Shown here piece by piece: positions 46,820-57,400 of a stretch of 64,000 bases of DNA. The stretch covers positions 87,376,385 through 87,440,384 of the forward strand of contig OY740774.1 of assembly GCA_963513935.1 (NCBI GenBank). Reading direction: 5' to 3'. The translations under genes and the position numbers were made by a program. The notes under the pieces were generated by a model. It was given only the letters and a program-made list of their open reading frames with translations, ran no database searches and had not been told where the DNA came from. The stretch is from Aphrophora alni. Taxonomy: Eukaryota > Arthropoda > Insecta > Hemiptera > Aphrophoridae. Position 1 is the stretch's first letter; every line of letters starts with the position of its first letter.

Positions 46820-47065
46820 AGGGGCTCATAGTGAGTACGGGTGTGGCAATCCCGATGAAATCTAGCTGGTAATACACTACTCTTGGGTTAGATCCCTCTC
46901 TTTCATCTTTCCTATCAGGTTTCCCTTGATCAACTCGTATTCTTATTCAGCCTTGACGTTATTAGAGTATTCGAGAGCTAGGGGTCTTTATTTTATGTTC
47001 TTTTGTTCCCGTTTTCTATAAGGTGATAACGACAGAAAGGTTTTTCGTTTCTAAAATAACAAGAA
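46820..47065 (+). repeat. Family A copy 12 (near full length)
   Basis: It shows the cleanest head: CTCAGGGGCTCATAGTGAGT, then ACGGGTGTGGCAATCCCGAT. The body is TCTTGGGTTAGATCCCTCTC and CCTTGACGTTATTAGAGTAT, and the tail TAAGGTGATAACGACAGAAA. Confidence 0.9.
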
Positions 47066-47089
47066 GAAAAAAGAGAAATTTATTATTTT

Positions 47090-47300
47090 TCCAATGTAAC
47101 ATTACATTGAGAAACAATACAACCGTTAAAGAGTATCAATGCTATTGTTTGGTAAGAGTGTCTCGTCTTGTGTAGGATATCGAAAGACATCCTTGTTGAA
47201 TACGCTATATGACTATTTGCGTGTGCAGCGATTGATTATTGAGAAGCATACGATATTGAAGATTTAATTGCATTTTTCCCTCCTTGTTGTTTAATGGCGA
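47090..47300 (+). repeat. Family E copy
   Basis: TGTAACATTACATTGAGAAA, GTGTAGGATATCGAAAGACA and GCAGCGATTGATTATTGAG match 32470-32640. It begins directly after family A copy 12. Confidence 0.7.
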
Positions 47301-47329
47301 AACATCTTGCAGTGAGCATCGCCTAGACA

Positions 47330-47520
47330 AAAGAACTGAGCATAAAGTAAAGTCTAATAACGTCAGGAAATGAAGACACAGAGTTGGTCAAGAGATATTT
47401 TATAGGAAAGATGAAGGAGAGTGATCTAATCCAAGACTAGATCAAGAAAAGTTGTAGAACTAGTTAGGATACTTCAGGATTGAAACCCCCGTACTCATTA
47501 TAATTGAGCGCCTGAGAACA
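47330..47520 (-). repeat. Family A copy 13
   Basis: Minus orientation: AAGTCTAATAACGTCAGGAA, CAGAGTTGGTCAAGAGATAT and CCCGTACTCATTATAATTGA. Confidence 0.83.
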
Positions 47521-47665
47521 AGAGTTAGTCAAAACAAACCTGATAGGAAAGATAAATGAAAGGGATTTAACCCGAAACTAGATGAAACATTTATAAAACC
47601 AGCTAGGTTACCTCGATATTGCCACTCCTGTACTCACTCCAGTAAGCCCCTTAGGGTGATTTAAA
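47518..47665 (-). repeat. Family A copy 14, head-to-tail after copy 13
   Basis: A second partial unit begins at AACAAGAGTTAGTCAAAACA directly after the CCTGAG end of copy 13, giving a dimer in one orientation. It ends with CCTGTACTCACTCCAGTAAG. Confidence 0.83.
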
Positions 47666-48690
47666 TTCTGTCCTCGTGGCAGTACATTACAATGTAGCCA
47701 ACCCCCCAGTGGTTAATACAGTATTAGATAGATAGTATGGTAGCCCAGCCATACATTTCTGCGACGTTTTATGTCTGCTTAATAGTTAGTATACATTGTG
47801 TCATTAACTATCAGTGTGACACTGATTCTGTTAAATTTATTTGCCAGATTAATGTTTCTACTATTAAAGTAGCGTTTCTCAAAAAAAAAATTTCCCCCCT
47901 TTTTCTGAATATTTAGAGCTTTCCGAATACTTCAGAAACAGTTTTATTATGATATTTAGCCAAAAGTATGTAAATTAATTATTTTAATAGAGTGCTTTTA
48001 TGTTTGTATTGATGTTCTCAGTATTTTGCAAACGTACATATTTGTAATAATTGACATGTTATTGATTTTGTTTTCGTGGTTTGGCTGCACTGTTACTATT
48101 TCTGTAGAATAGAAATGTTTTTGTTTACTGAATCAGCTGTCTGCTAAACCAATGTTAATGTTTTCTTTTGGTTATGTTTTTAGTGTCAATGTTATGTGTT
48201 AAGAGTTTAGTAAAACGTTTTTGTGGTGTGAATTCAAATTAAAATGCCTGGTACACTTCTAACCTAGAAAAATCCGTAAGTTTCATGGATTTAGGTATGG
48301 TATTTAAACCGTATTTTTCGTCATACTGCTTCATAAACAGCTGTTTTCAATACATCCATTGAGATGCTAAAGTTGTTCTTTTTAGTCCTAGGGCCTAAAC
48401 ACATCAGCTGAGGTCGAGGTCATCAGCTGTTACTTCTTTTATACGAATTAATTATTAACGATTGTAAAGCATCTATAAAAACAAGCGATGCTCTCGATTA
48501 TAAACAGCTGTTACCATCGATTTGAAGTTAAATAAATAAGTTGTAACATTTTAATTTGTGTGATGTTGTTTTCTTATATTATTTGCAGTATAACGAAAAA
48601 TATAGTTCATCGCTTGGACCAAAAGAAGCTATGCCTCGTTTATTGTCCTTAGCGTTAAGTAAAACTTGAGCTTGTACTTAACAGCTTCAC
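47666..48690. other. Intergenic DNA, nothing recognised
   Basis: A short stretch near 47788-47805 echoes 33370-33390. No gene is supported. Confidence 0.45.
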
Positions 48691-48699
48691 TTTTGGTCC

Positions 48700-49420
48700 T
48701 AGTGATGAATAATATACTATTAGAGTTACCACTACTGCCTCGGACTGTCAGAGACTTTCACGACACCCTGTACTACAAATATTCTTTTTCACTCAAAATC
48801 TTGTATTTAATTGTACACCTTCGATCTTTAGAACATCTAAATTGTAATTCCATCTTTTGGATTATAGAAATAGAATCCCATGACCGTCAAAGATGTAAAC
48901 ATGTGTCTGTGATTTGAATAACAATACATCCCTTCCCTACCTCACCTACTCTCTCTCTACTGGGAACAAAGAAAAAATGTGATTGCTTTTGTTTGTCAAA
49001 TGTACCGAAACAATAAAACTTGAGTAGGAAGAGAGGCTCGACAATCCCGGAAGCGGGTGTCTTCCCTTTTCACAATCCATTCCATTTCCAAGTTGGGGTT
49101 TTAAATCTATTGTTTCATTTTTCGTAATTTTAATATAGTATAATAAAAAAGTATAATATATAATCAGTTACGATTCTTCCTTACACTTTTATAACATTAT
49201 TTGTATTTATGGCCACGTAGTATCGTGTAGGACATTGAAATGCGTCCTCACATAATTTCAAAACCATACAACTGTTAGACTAGTTCCGCCAGTAAGGATC
49301 GAATATAGAGTGAATTAATATACCCTATTGAGGATTTAGTTTTCCGTTCTCGTCCCAGTACAGTAGAAAGTGACAAGCGCATATGTACCCCAGTCGTACT
49401 GTTCAGTAACCAAGCATCGG
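48700..49420 (+). repeat. Family D copy 4 followed by family E
   Basis: Family D (48700-49125) has CTGTGATTTGAATAACAATA, CTACTGGGAACAAAGAAAAA and TTTGTTTGTCAAATGTACCG. Family E (49150-49420) follows, with GTGTAGGACATTGAAATGCG. The same D-E order occurs at 31985-32900. The 83-codon frame at 48666-48917 overlaps the repeat and has no domain. Confidence 0.8.
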
Positions 49421-49486
49421 AACAAAGAGTTGATTCAATTAAATTCCGTTTCACCTGTTACCGTCACTACATACAACCAATTATTA

Positions 49487-50097
49487 AGGCCTTCACAGAC
49501 AGACGCGATACAGGGCTCAGTACGATAGATTATTGCATAGCGGTAAATGAAAACGTTTACACAGCAGCGGTATACCGAGGAATACGATATTATCGCAATC
49601 GGTAGATCGCGTCGGTAATTCGGTCTACTGAATCTATTCGGTAGACCGCTCGGAAATTGAGGCGGGAGTCAGTAGTTTACACATTTTTTACCGCATTCAA
49701 AGTTATGAATGTAGTGTAGTTTGATTATTTAGTTTACTTTTTTTTTAATATGAATCAGCATTTAGAAGAAGAAGCATTGCTTTTGTCGCTCGCTATGGAC
49801 TAGGACGAACATGATATGCCTCAGTAAGTATGTTTATAAAATTCTTTCTCAAAATATTAGACAATTTCGTGAAAAAAATTTGTTAATTCACGCATGACAA
49901 CAATAAAAAATATTAAATTCATATAAAATAACGTTATATAGTTTTTAATGAAGTGATATTGTTATTTTTACCGAAACGCGAAAGTCCGAGTACAGCGCGT
50001 GTGTGAACGTACAGTTCGGTAATCAGGCGATATTTTCCCGAGTTCAGTATCGCTTCGTTTGTCCCGAGTCCTGTATCGCGTCTGTTTTCGAAGGCCT
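49487..50097 (+). mobile_element. PIF/Harbinger-type non-autonomous element, 611 bp
   Basis: The ends AGGCCTTCACAGACAGACGC (49487-49506) and the complement of 50065-50097 are inverted partners over about 33 bases. A TTA trinucleotide flanks each side (49484-49486 and 50098-50100), as expected for PIF/Harbinger. Inside, an ATG at 49750 opens MNQHLEEEALLLSLAMD, which resembles the acidic N terminus of such transposon ORFs, then meets a stop. A GTAAGTAT donor-like word follows at about 49823. No catalytic domain remains, so it is an internally deleted copy that kept the promoter side of a gene. CpG-containing subterminal words (GATCGCGTCGG, CGAAACGCGAAAG) are unusual for this window. Confidence 0.8.
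49750..49830 (+). pseudogene. N-terminal remnant of a Harbinger-type ORF
   Basis: About 17 codons from the ATG precede the first stop. The acidic and leucine-rich start and the donor-like GTAAGTAT at the end suggest the first exon of the parent element's transposase or its MADF/Myb partner. Which one it is cannot be determined. Confidence 0.35.
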
Positions 50098-50100
50098 TTA

Positions 50101-50990
50101 ATCTGTCCAATGAGGGCCTTCCTTCATTTTCAACCTCGGTCTACTCTTGATCACGCGACTTTAACGATTGGTCAAAAGACGTTGACGCTATTTAATAACG
50201 ACTTTCCTTAACTTTTCGAAAATAACGACTCCAAGTTTTTCAGAGACGCTCAGGTTTCGCTTCTATAAGCACCTTTACCTTGCTCTTAGATCTATTTTGT
50301 TATACTACCACCAAGCACAGGGCTCGCTTAAAGTTAACTTATGCGTTATCATAATCTACCAGAACGATAGTTCGCAATGTGTCCAGGTTAACGCAACGAC
50401 AGACAAATACACTAGGTTAATCTTAAACTAACTCCTAAATCAATATTATTACATTACAAAATATCGCTAAAACGCTTTTTAGTTTGTCACGTAACTGTGT
50501 TAAAGTTATACGTTTAATGAAATATAAACTGAATGCAGTAGAACAATAAAATTGTGTAAATATTAACTAACTAGCAAGTGGAACATACGCTTGTGAAAAT
50601 CTCAGAACAACTGCTCTGCCGACAGATGATTCACCAAGAAGTAAGAAACAATATATTTACATAAATTTACAACTTAGTCATCGATGTCTTAATTTCATGT
50701 TCATTTCTGTTATTGTAATTGACTCATTATAAAAATCAATTGATAATTATCCTCTTAATTAACTGGTCCTCCACATATTGTTCAGAATTATTCACATACA
50801 ATTCCACGTAGTGTTTCTTAATAGTGTTTAATAGTGTTTCTTCACACGTAATGTGTTTACTAATAGAGAATTTTATCATAAAACCCTTGAACTCTTTCGC
50901 TCCCTTTATTTTTTTTTTTACCAATTGATATAAAATATCCAAACATTATTAATTTTAGTTTGACGTCAACGTAGTAAATGTGAACAGAGG
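50101..50990. other. Intergenic DNA, nothing recognised
   Basis: The 68-codon minus-strand frame at 50736-50942 is lysine- and isoleucine-rich with no identifiable domain. Confidence 0.45.
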
Positions 50991-50994
50991 AGTC

Positions 50995-51150
50995 CGGTCT
51001 CTCTTGACCAACTCTTGTTCTCTTCCGACCCTGACGCTATTTGAGCATTCGAGGGCTAGGAGTTTCTATTTTATGCTCTATTCTTCTTTTTGATATAAGA
51101 TGTCGGATGATGACCGACAGTTTTTCGCCCTTAAACAACAAGGTAATAAA
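50995..51150 (+). repeat. Family A copy 15 (3' two thirds)
   Basis: It begins abruptly at GGTCTCTCTTGACCAACTCT, followed by GACCCTGACGCTATTTGAGC and a full tail ending in TTAAACAACAAGG. It is among the best preserved bodies. Confidence 0.87.
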
Positions 51151-52733
51151 AAATAGTGTATCGTATTTTTGGATCTGTTTGAATCATTATTCTAAACTTT
51201 TTTTTACGCTTTGACTATATTCTCGCATTTTTGAAAATACTTTGGAATAAATTTTCTTTTTCAAACCTAAATCTTGTTCTTGACATTACTTCAAATCAAT
51301 TTAACAGGTAAAGTTAGCCATTTTGTGTCAGTTGTTAGCTCTATAATTATGTGAACAATTTTTCGGAACATCCTGTAGAAGTATCTCAATTTATTTTTTT
51401 TAATTGAAGGCGATAACTGTGTGGTAGTCAAACATTGTGTGAGAAGGAAAAAACCATACATTGTTATAATTCACAAATTAGTTTAATATCAATACTGGTT
51501 TCAACCTTAATTGGTCATTTTCAAGGGAGAAAAAAACCAAAATTTATTTACCAGTTCTAAACAGTAAATGAAATCTAAATTAAACATGCAATTTTTTGTA
51601 ATAACGTTTAGACAAACGCTCCCCCCCCACACAATTAAATACGGTTTGACCTTCTAGATATATTTGTTTGCAATTTGTTTATAATATATAAGAGTGAAAA
51701 ACGTAACTCTGGAGTTTTACAGATAGGCCAAAAATGAGATGTTTTTACTTTTGTAATTTTTTTAAAGCAAAATTTTAAAGGAATGACCTTTGAAAAATCA
51801 TAAAAATGAGAGGAAAATTTTTAACAATATCTGGAAAAAATCAAGAAGGTAAGAAACTTTCTTTCTTTACTAATTTTTCCGGAAAATTTTATAAGTTTTA
51901 ACATATTTTATGTAGTATGTATAAAAATATGATTTTCGTTTTACAGAACCGCTTGTAAGATGAAAAATAACCGTTTTACAAACAGTTAAAAAAATTCAGT
52001 TACAACGAAACCACATTAATTTAATGAACGATTTTTCCTGATTTTAAAAAGTACAGGGTTCCAGATTTTTTCTTGTTGCCTAAAAGCAATCCGGTTAGAT
52101 ATTTATGTAGTTCACTCGTAGTTCATCCGAAGTTTATCATAACGTTACTGGACTTAACGTTTAAAACACAAATTATTAATATAATATAAAATTTGTGGAA
52201 CAAACTGCTCTTCTGTTTTCATAAAAAATTATCAAAAGTACATTTTGATTTCTAATACTAAGCGAATTCTTGATTAATGGGTTCAATGAAGGGCTAAAGG
52301 CGTCCTGCAACGTTAGGACGCAGACCGCAAGTCCTGACAGAAAGTTTGAGTCGTGTGGTGAAGTCCCCTCCCCCTCCCCATAGTCAAAGACCGGCGACTT
52401 CTTTCTTTCCTTGGTTCTAAACCACAGTTAGACATTGTGAGAAGAGGGTTTAAACTTGGGCTATAAATGACGTAATATCAGCTGGTGTATTAATCAGCTG
52501 TTTGAAAACTAATATGTTGAAAATTCAGAACTATATGTATTTTTAATTTTAAATGTTGTCAAACATTGTAACAAAGATTATATAGTTATATTTTTTTTAA
52601 AAAAGTAGAATTTTATCTGAATGGCAGTTTTATTGAGTGAACATAATTTGGTATTTACCTATCAAAATGGTACCGTTTAAAAAACATTATCTCTGCTTCT
52701 ACGGAAAATATGTTATCCTTCATTATTTTGATA
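51151..52733. other. AT-rich intergenic DNA with a degenerate hairpin-GAAAC motif
   Basis: On the minus strand near 51490-51530 reads TTGAAAATGACCAATTAAGG then TTGAAACCAGTATTG, similar to 59951-59983. A CCTCCCCCTCCCC stretch lies near 52366-52378. The last 60 bases duplicate an internal piece of IR-2. Confidence 0.45.
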
Positions 52734-54290
52734 GTTGAACACTTTAATCTAAATTGATGTCCTGCTGTAATATTCCGACTGAAGTAGGCTCGAATAAAAT
52801 CATTCCGTTTGTAGAAAAGCTTTTTGGAAAGTGTTAGGCCTGATTATTTACCGCCCCTAATGAAATCAAAAGAGAATTTATGTTTTTAATTAGTATTTTA
52901 TGACTTACTATTGTTGAGCGGGTTGAACAACAGAAGTGAAGTGATTTATTAACCTCATCAATTGATATTGTATGATTTTACACGGTTAAACGTGTATAAA
53001 TCATTATGATAATTTGGACTACGTTTCTTTATAGCTAGAAAAAATGATCTCTGCATCTATAGCTCTTACAGAAAATATGTACCCCTTCATTATTGTGATA
53101 GGTTACCAAGTAATCGTTACTGTCAACAAATTGCATTACAAGGGAATTGAAGGCGATACCTGAAATTGTTTTGGGACAATGAGTAAACGCAAACATAATA
53201 TTTTTACATTTTATGTTAATTATTTCCTCTAAACCAATTTGAAAACAAACTATGCACAAAGTTTCTCACACAACATGCACTAACTCGAATATTAAACAAG
53301 CTTAAAATTTAGAACATTATAAGGAAATAAAATTGGTTTATCATTCATTTTAATTTATTGTTTCCTTGTTGTTTAAAGGCGAAAAATCACTCGGTCATCA
53401 TCGCCTTATAAAAAAGAAGATAAAAATCCTCAGACCTCAAATAACGTCAGGGTCGGATAAGAACAATAGTTGTTCAAGAGAGACCGGATAAAAAACATGA
53501 AAGAGAGGGTACTAACGCAAGGCTACAGAAGAAAGGTGTTGATCCCAGTTATGACTAAAATGAGCCCCGGAGGGTACTTTAAATAAAAAATAGATTTACA
53601 GTTGATTGGTTTATTCGATAATTAGTCTTACCCTTATGAAATTATTGATGAATTTTATTGAAACTGTAGGAAAATATGTTTCTTATAAAGATTATTAGTG
53701 ATGTTAAATTTCGAATCAAAATCAATTTTGAAAAAAGTCTTGACTTTCAATAAAAGCAGGGATTTAATTTTTTTTTAAATTCGGAACCCCCAATTTTTAT
53801 AATGGAAAGTTATTCTTTTCATATTTTTAATGAAATTTAGCACTTTTTTCTAAATTGATATCAATGTAATTTAAGAGCTTGCAAAAATAAGGGGAGTTGT
53901 CCATTAAAACTTATTTGTACACCTAACGGCTCAAAAGTTAGCTATTGTAACATTTTAGGTGGGAATCAATTATTTGTAAGCCTATGAAACTTTCATTTTT
54001 CTAAACTTTAAGTACCTGTAATTCCTAAACGGTTAAAGATTTTAAAAAAAACACCCAAGAATAAAAAATTCCTAAAATATTATTTTACATCTAAAAAAGC
54101 CATAAATTACAGGATGTTCCATAACAAATTTCAAAGTTGGCCGCCATATTGGAAAATGACTGCAATTTTTAACATTTTACAAAATGGATTTTTAAACTTC
54201 ATTGAAAAGAAAGGAATGTTCCCTATTTAAAGTATCATATTTATAATTCAAAAGTTAGCTATTGTAACATTTTAGGTGGGACACCCAGTA
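52734..54290 (-). repeat. Right copy of inverted repeat pair IR-2
   Basis: Inverted partner of 21322-22805. Its outer end reads AGGTGGGACACCCAGTA at 54274-54290, a plausible transposon tip. Its inner end stops abruptly at GTTGAAC, where the left copy continues into family B. Immediately before it, 52675-52733 repeats an internal stretch of the element (CTCTGC..CTACGGAAAATATG, CTTCATTATTTTGATAG), as if a second fragment had joined there. The 74-codon frame at 53035-53259 is inside the repeat. Confidence 0.88.
53375..53580 (-). repeat. Family A copy 16 (within IR-2 right arm)
   Basis: Same element as copy 7 in the opposite arm. Both lack the same head segment, so this insertion predates the duplication of IR-2. 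Confidence 0.85.
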
Positions 54291-55085
54291 TGATCTTCAA
54301 AAAAGATATCAAACAATGATTATATTTGAAAATTTTAATAAACACCTCTAAAAATCCACTATGAGAACTCCGATTAAAAATAAGAAGAAAATCACATAAT
54401 GAAATTAGCCTTTTTACCTTTAGTTATTTCCTATATATTTTACATAAATTTTATTGGATTTTATTTATTTATTGTAAGATTTATTTTGGAGAGAAAAGAG
54501 TTTACTTATTGTATATATATATATATATACACAATAATAAACTTTATTCCAATCTTACAATAAATAGGTACAATCCAATAAACTTTACGTAAAATATATA
54601 GGAATCCCTTAGGCTCTGCCTGTTTAATGATTTTCTACAAAAATAAAATACAAAAACTGAAAAATACACACAAAACAGAAAAACCTGAACAAATAACATA
54701 GGGGACAAGTGGTTTGAAGGATCCCGTATACATGGAATTTTTCTATTGCTTTTATTTCCAATCTAATATAGAAAATCTTAATATTCCCATATTGTCTTGA
54801 ATGGAAGAGTACATGATGTTTGGTCTGCCTAAGCTCATGTTATGGTCTTCAATTTTTGTTGGAAACTCTCTGTATAGTTCTATCCACGTGTTAGAGTTAT
54901 GTATATTGATTTTATGCTAGCTACCCACAAATTACGAGTTTCAGAAAAAAATAATAATACACGGCATCAAGATTTGTTATTTCTTTTACATATACCTGAA
55001 CTGTAATTTTCACCATACTGGTTTGGACTATTATTTTTACGTTTCACACAAAAATCGTCGAATTCTGCTGCTAAAGAAAGCTTTT
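54291..55085. other. AT-rich intergenic DNA with a TA tract
   Basis: (TA)9 lies at 54512-54529. The sequences on both sides of the TA tract are roughly inverted (AATCCAATAAA words near 54452-54590), giving an imperfect palindrome of about 150 bases. Confidence 0.4.
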
Positions 55086-55089
55086 ATAT

Positions 55090-55560
55090 CAACCCCTTGG
55101 ACTTTTTTTATTTATCACAGATAACTCCCAATCCAGATTTTTAGGGAGATGACAACCAAAATTATTTGTTTTCATATTTAGAAACTAAATTTGATTAAAA
55201 TCGATACAGCCGATTGTGAGAAAATCGGAATGTTCGGTTTTGGTTTTGTAAACTTTTACAGAAAAAAAGAGAGAGAGAAAAAAAAACATCTCTAGATATA
55301 AACAAAATAATTCTCCGTACTAAATTTAATAATTATGCATTCGCTGTAGTTTAATTCATAGACAACAGACCACGTTAAAAATCACATTATTTATTTATTT
55401 ATTATTTTTTTTTACTCAGAGAAATTCAAAATGGATTTTTCCACGAAAATTGTAACATCTAAGTTTATCATCACGTAACTTTACTATACTACGTATATCT
55501 GAGAAAGAGAAGCAGGAAAAGAATTGTTTCTATCGTATCAGTGTATTATTTCCACACTTT
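55090..55560 (+). repeat. Family J copy 2
   Basis: Matches 12840-13410: GATAACTCCCAATCC, TAGGGAGATGACAACC, ATTTGATTAAAATCGATACA and CGTATATCTGAGAAAGAGAA. Confidence 0.5.
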
Positions 55561-55609
55561 GTAATATTCCTAACTCTTTTCACTATACAGTGTTGTCTCT
55601 CAGCGCCGT

Positions 55610-55830
55610 ACTCCAGTGAGTACGAGATTGACAATCCCGAGAAAACCTAACTGGATATACACTTTTTCATGTAGTTTTGGGTTAGATCCCTCTCTTTCCC
55701 ATCTGGACTCCATTGACCAACTCTTCTCTTCCGACTCTGACGTTATATTCGATGGCTGGGAGGGGGGGTCTTTATTTTATCTTCTACTTATCGAGATTAT
55801 TGATAGACAACAAGGGGGATAATGTTAACT
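55610..55830 (+). repeat. Family A copy 17
   Basis: Plus orientation, head present: AGTGAGTACGAGATTGACAA, TCCCGAGAAAACCTAACTGG, CCATTGACCAACTCTTCTCT and CGACTCTGACGTTATATTCG. The 68-codon frame starting at 55616 is repeat sequence. Its peptide (TIPRKPNWIYTF) parallels that in copy 2 (TIPRDCSWIYTF) because both read the same repeat. Confidence 0.83.
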
Positions 55831-56560
55831 CATTGGGACACACGCATGCGCAGACTATATATATATGCTATAACAAGGATTTGAGAATAATCATTAAAGC
55901 AACAAGGTGGACCTACAGAATTAAATGTCCCGTTAATCAAACAACATATTCAACGATTAGCAGTTAATCTCTAAAAGGGGGCCCCTTTCACACCCAACAT
56001 CAACACTAATTTTTATTAGACAGATACGACACAGACGCCCGCTGTTCTTAATAATATGACTCACCTTAATCTCACTTTTATGCGCATAAAGCTTCCTACA
56101 TAGCCCAAGTCAAACCTCTCGGCTTTTTAGCTCTCTATAAGACCAAGGGCTGTACCGCAGCGGCACGAGCCAAGATGTCGACAGCAGGGCACAGTTGCAT
56201 TCAGTTAATTTTTGCAGGATTATTTCAATATCTAGTAGGCAGCAGAAGTTATACTTTATATGCGCCCCCAAATAAATTCACTAACAAATTATGCTACATC
56301 CAACAAACCTGGGCCCTTGGATGATCTGTCCCGAGGTTTTACCTGACTGGACTCTGTCCTAATTAGGATCTTTACTTCGCCATTCGCGCGGATACATAAC
56401 GTTCTGCTTTTTCCAAATTTGCATTCCCATTATGTCCACAGAAAGAGCTTTTTAGCTTGGTACATGGAAAACATTTCCTGTTCCCTTGTCCTACGGAATA
56501 ACAGGAATGAGGGTGGATTTTAGTAAAAATCTCACACTATTGGGGAGATCGGATGTCTTC
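55831..56560. other. GC-richer unclassified block
   Basis: From about 55970 to 56540 the composition is less AT-rich, with words such as AGGGGGCCCCTTTCACACCC and CGCCATTCGCGCGGATAC. No frame gives a recognisable protein on either strand. It may be part of an LTR or an untranslated region, but no paired repeat was found. Confidence 0.35.
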
Positions 56561-57400
56561 CTTTTTTGAAGATTTTACACCTATCCTACGAAATTTAAAA
56601 AAAGGCATAACTAGTATTAAAGTAGGTCTTCAAGACGCGTCGACGAATTTAAATAATAAAACAATGCAAGGATTGACACAAAATTGTACTCAAATTAATT
56701 ACAATATTATATTATAAATAAATATAATGCTTGACATTTGATATAATATTAGATAGAAAAAGCTTGATAACAAGATCTCACAAAAATTACGTTTACTTAA
56801 TCAAACACGTTTCAACGACAAAGTCAGTGATACATGAGCTACAATAAAAAAAACCATTACTATTTTAAGTATAACTATAAGTATTTAATAAACAAACAGG
56901 ATTTTTACACCGCTGAATTCTTAGAAAGTACTGAAGCGATTTTTATCCTTGAAGTGTTCGTAAAAAGATCTATAGGTGTGGATTTGCCAAAATTCTTCAT
57001 TATTTTGTTAGATATTCAGGAAAGGGCAGGAATCGCCTATAAAGTTAATTTTATTTTTCTGTTTTAAATTGCCAAATATTAATTTTGTATATTGCAGCTG
57101 AGTATATTACAGCTGATAAACATCATAATATTACTGTTTAATCTATATTGTTATTAAGGTAAACTCCATTTCAGTTAGAAAGCAAAGAAAATTGGCTATT
57201 ATTATATTGAAACATCTATAATATTATATGAAGTTGTGCACGACTTCAAGATATTCTAACAAAATTAAGTAATATCACAGGAAATGTTTAGCTAGGATTT
57301 GACAATAATTTGTAGCTATTTTATATTTATTATCCAACCATTTACATAAAATAGCAACCATTTACATAAAATAGATAACCAGATGTTTGTATTCATCAGC
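56561..57400. other. AT-rich intergenic DNA
   Basis: The 77-codon frame at 56834-57067 has no recognisable domain. A 21-bp direct duplication (CAACCATTTACATAAAATAG) lies at about 57337-57375. Confidence 0.45.

Noticed and set aside
55616..55822. 68-codon frame sharing a TIPR..WIYTF peptide with the frame at 7480-7671
   Set aside because: Both read through the head of family A. Other family A copies have stops or frameshifts at the same place, so this is not a conserved protein.
56834..57067. 77-codon + strand frame upstream of TMTC
   Set aside because: No similarity recognised. No donor or acceptor arrangement ties it to the TMTC exon.
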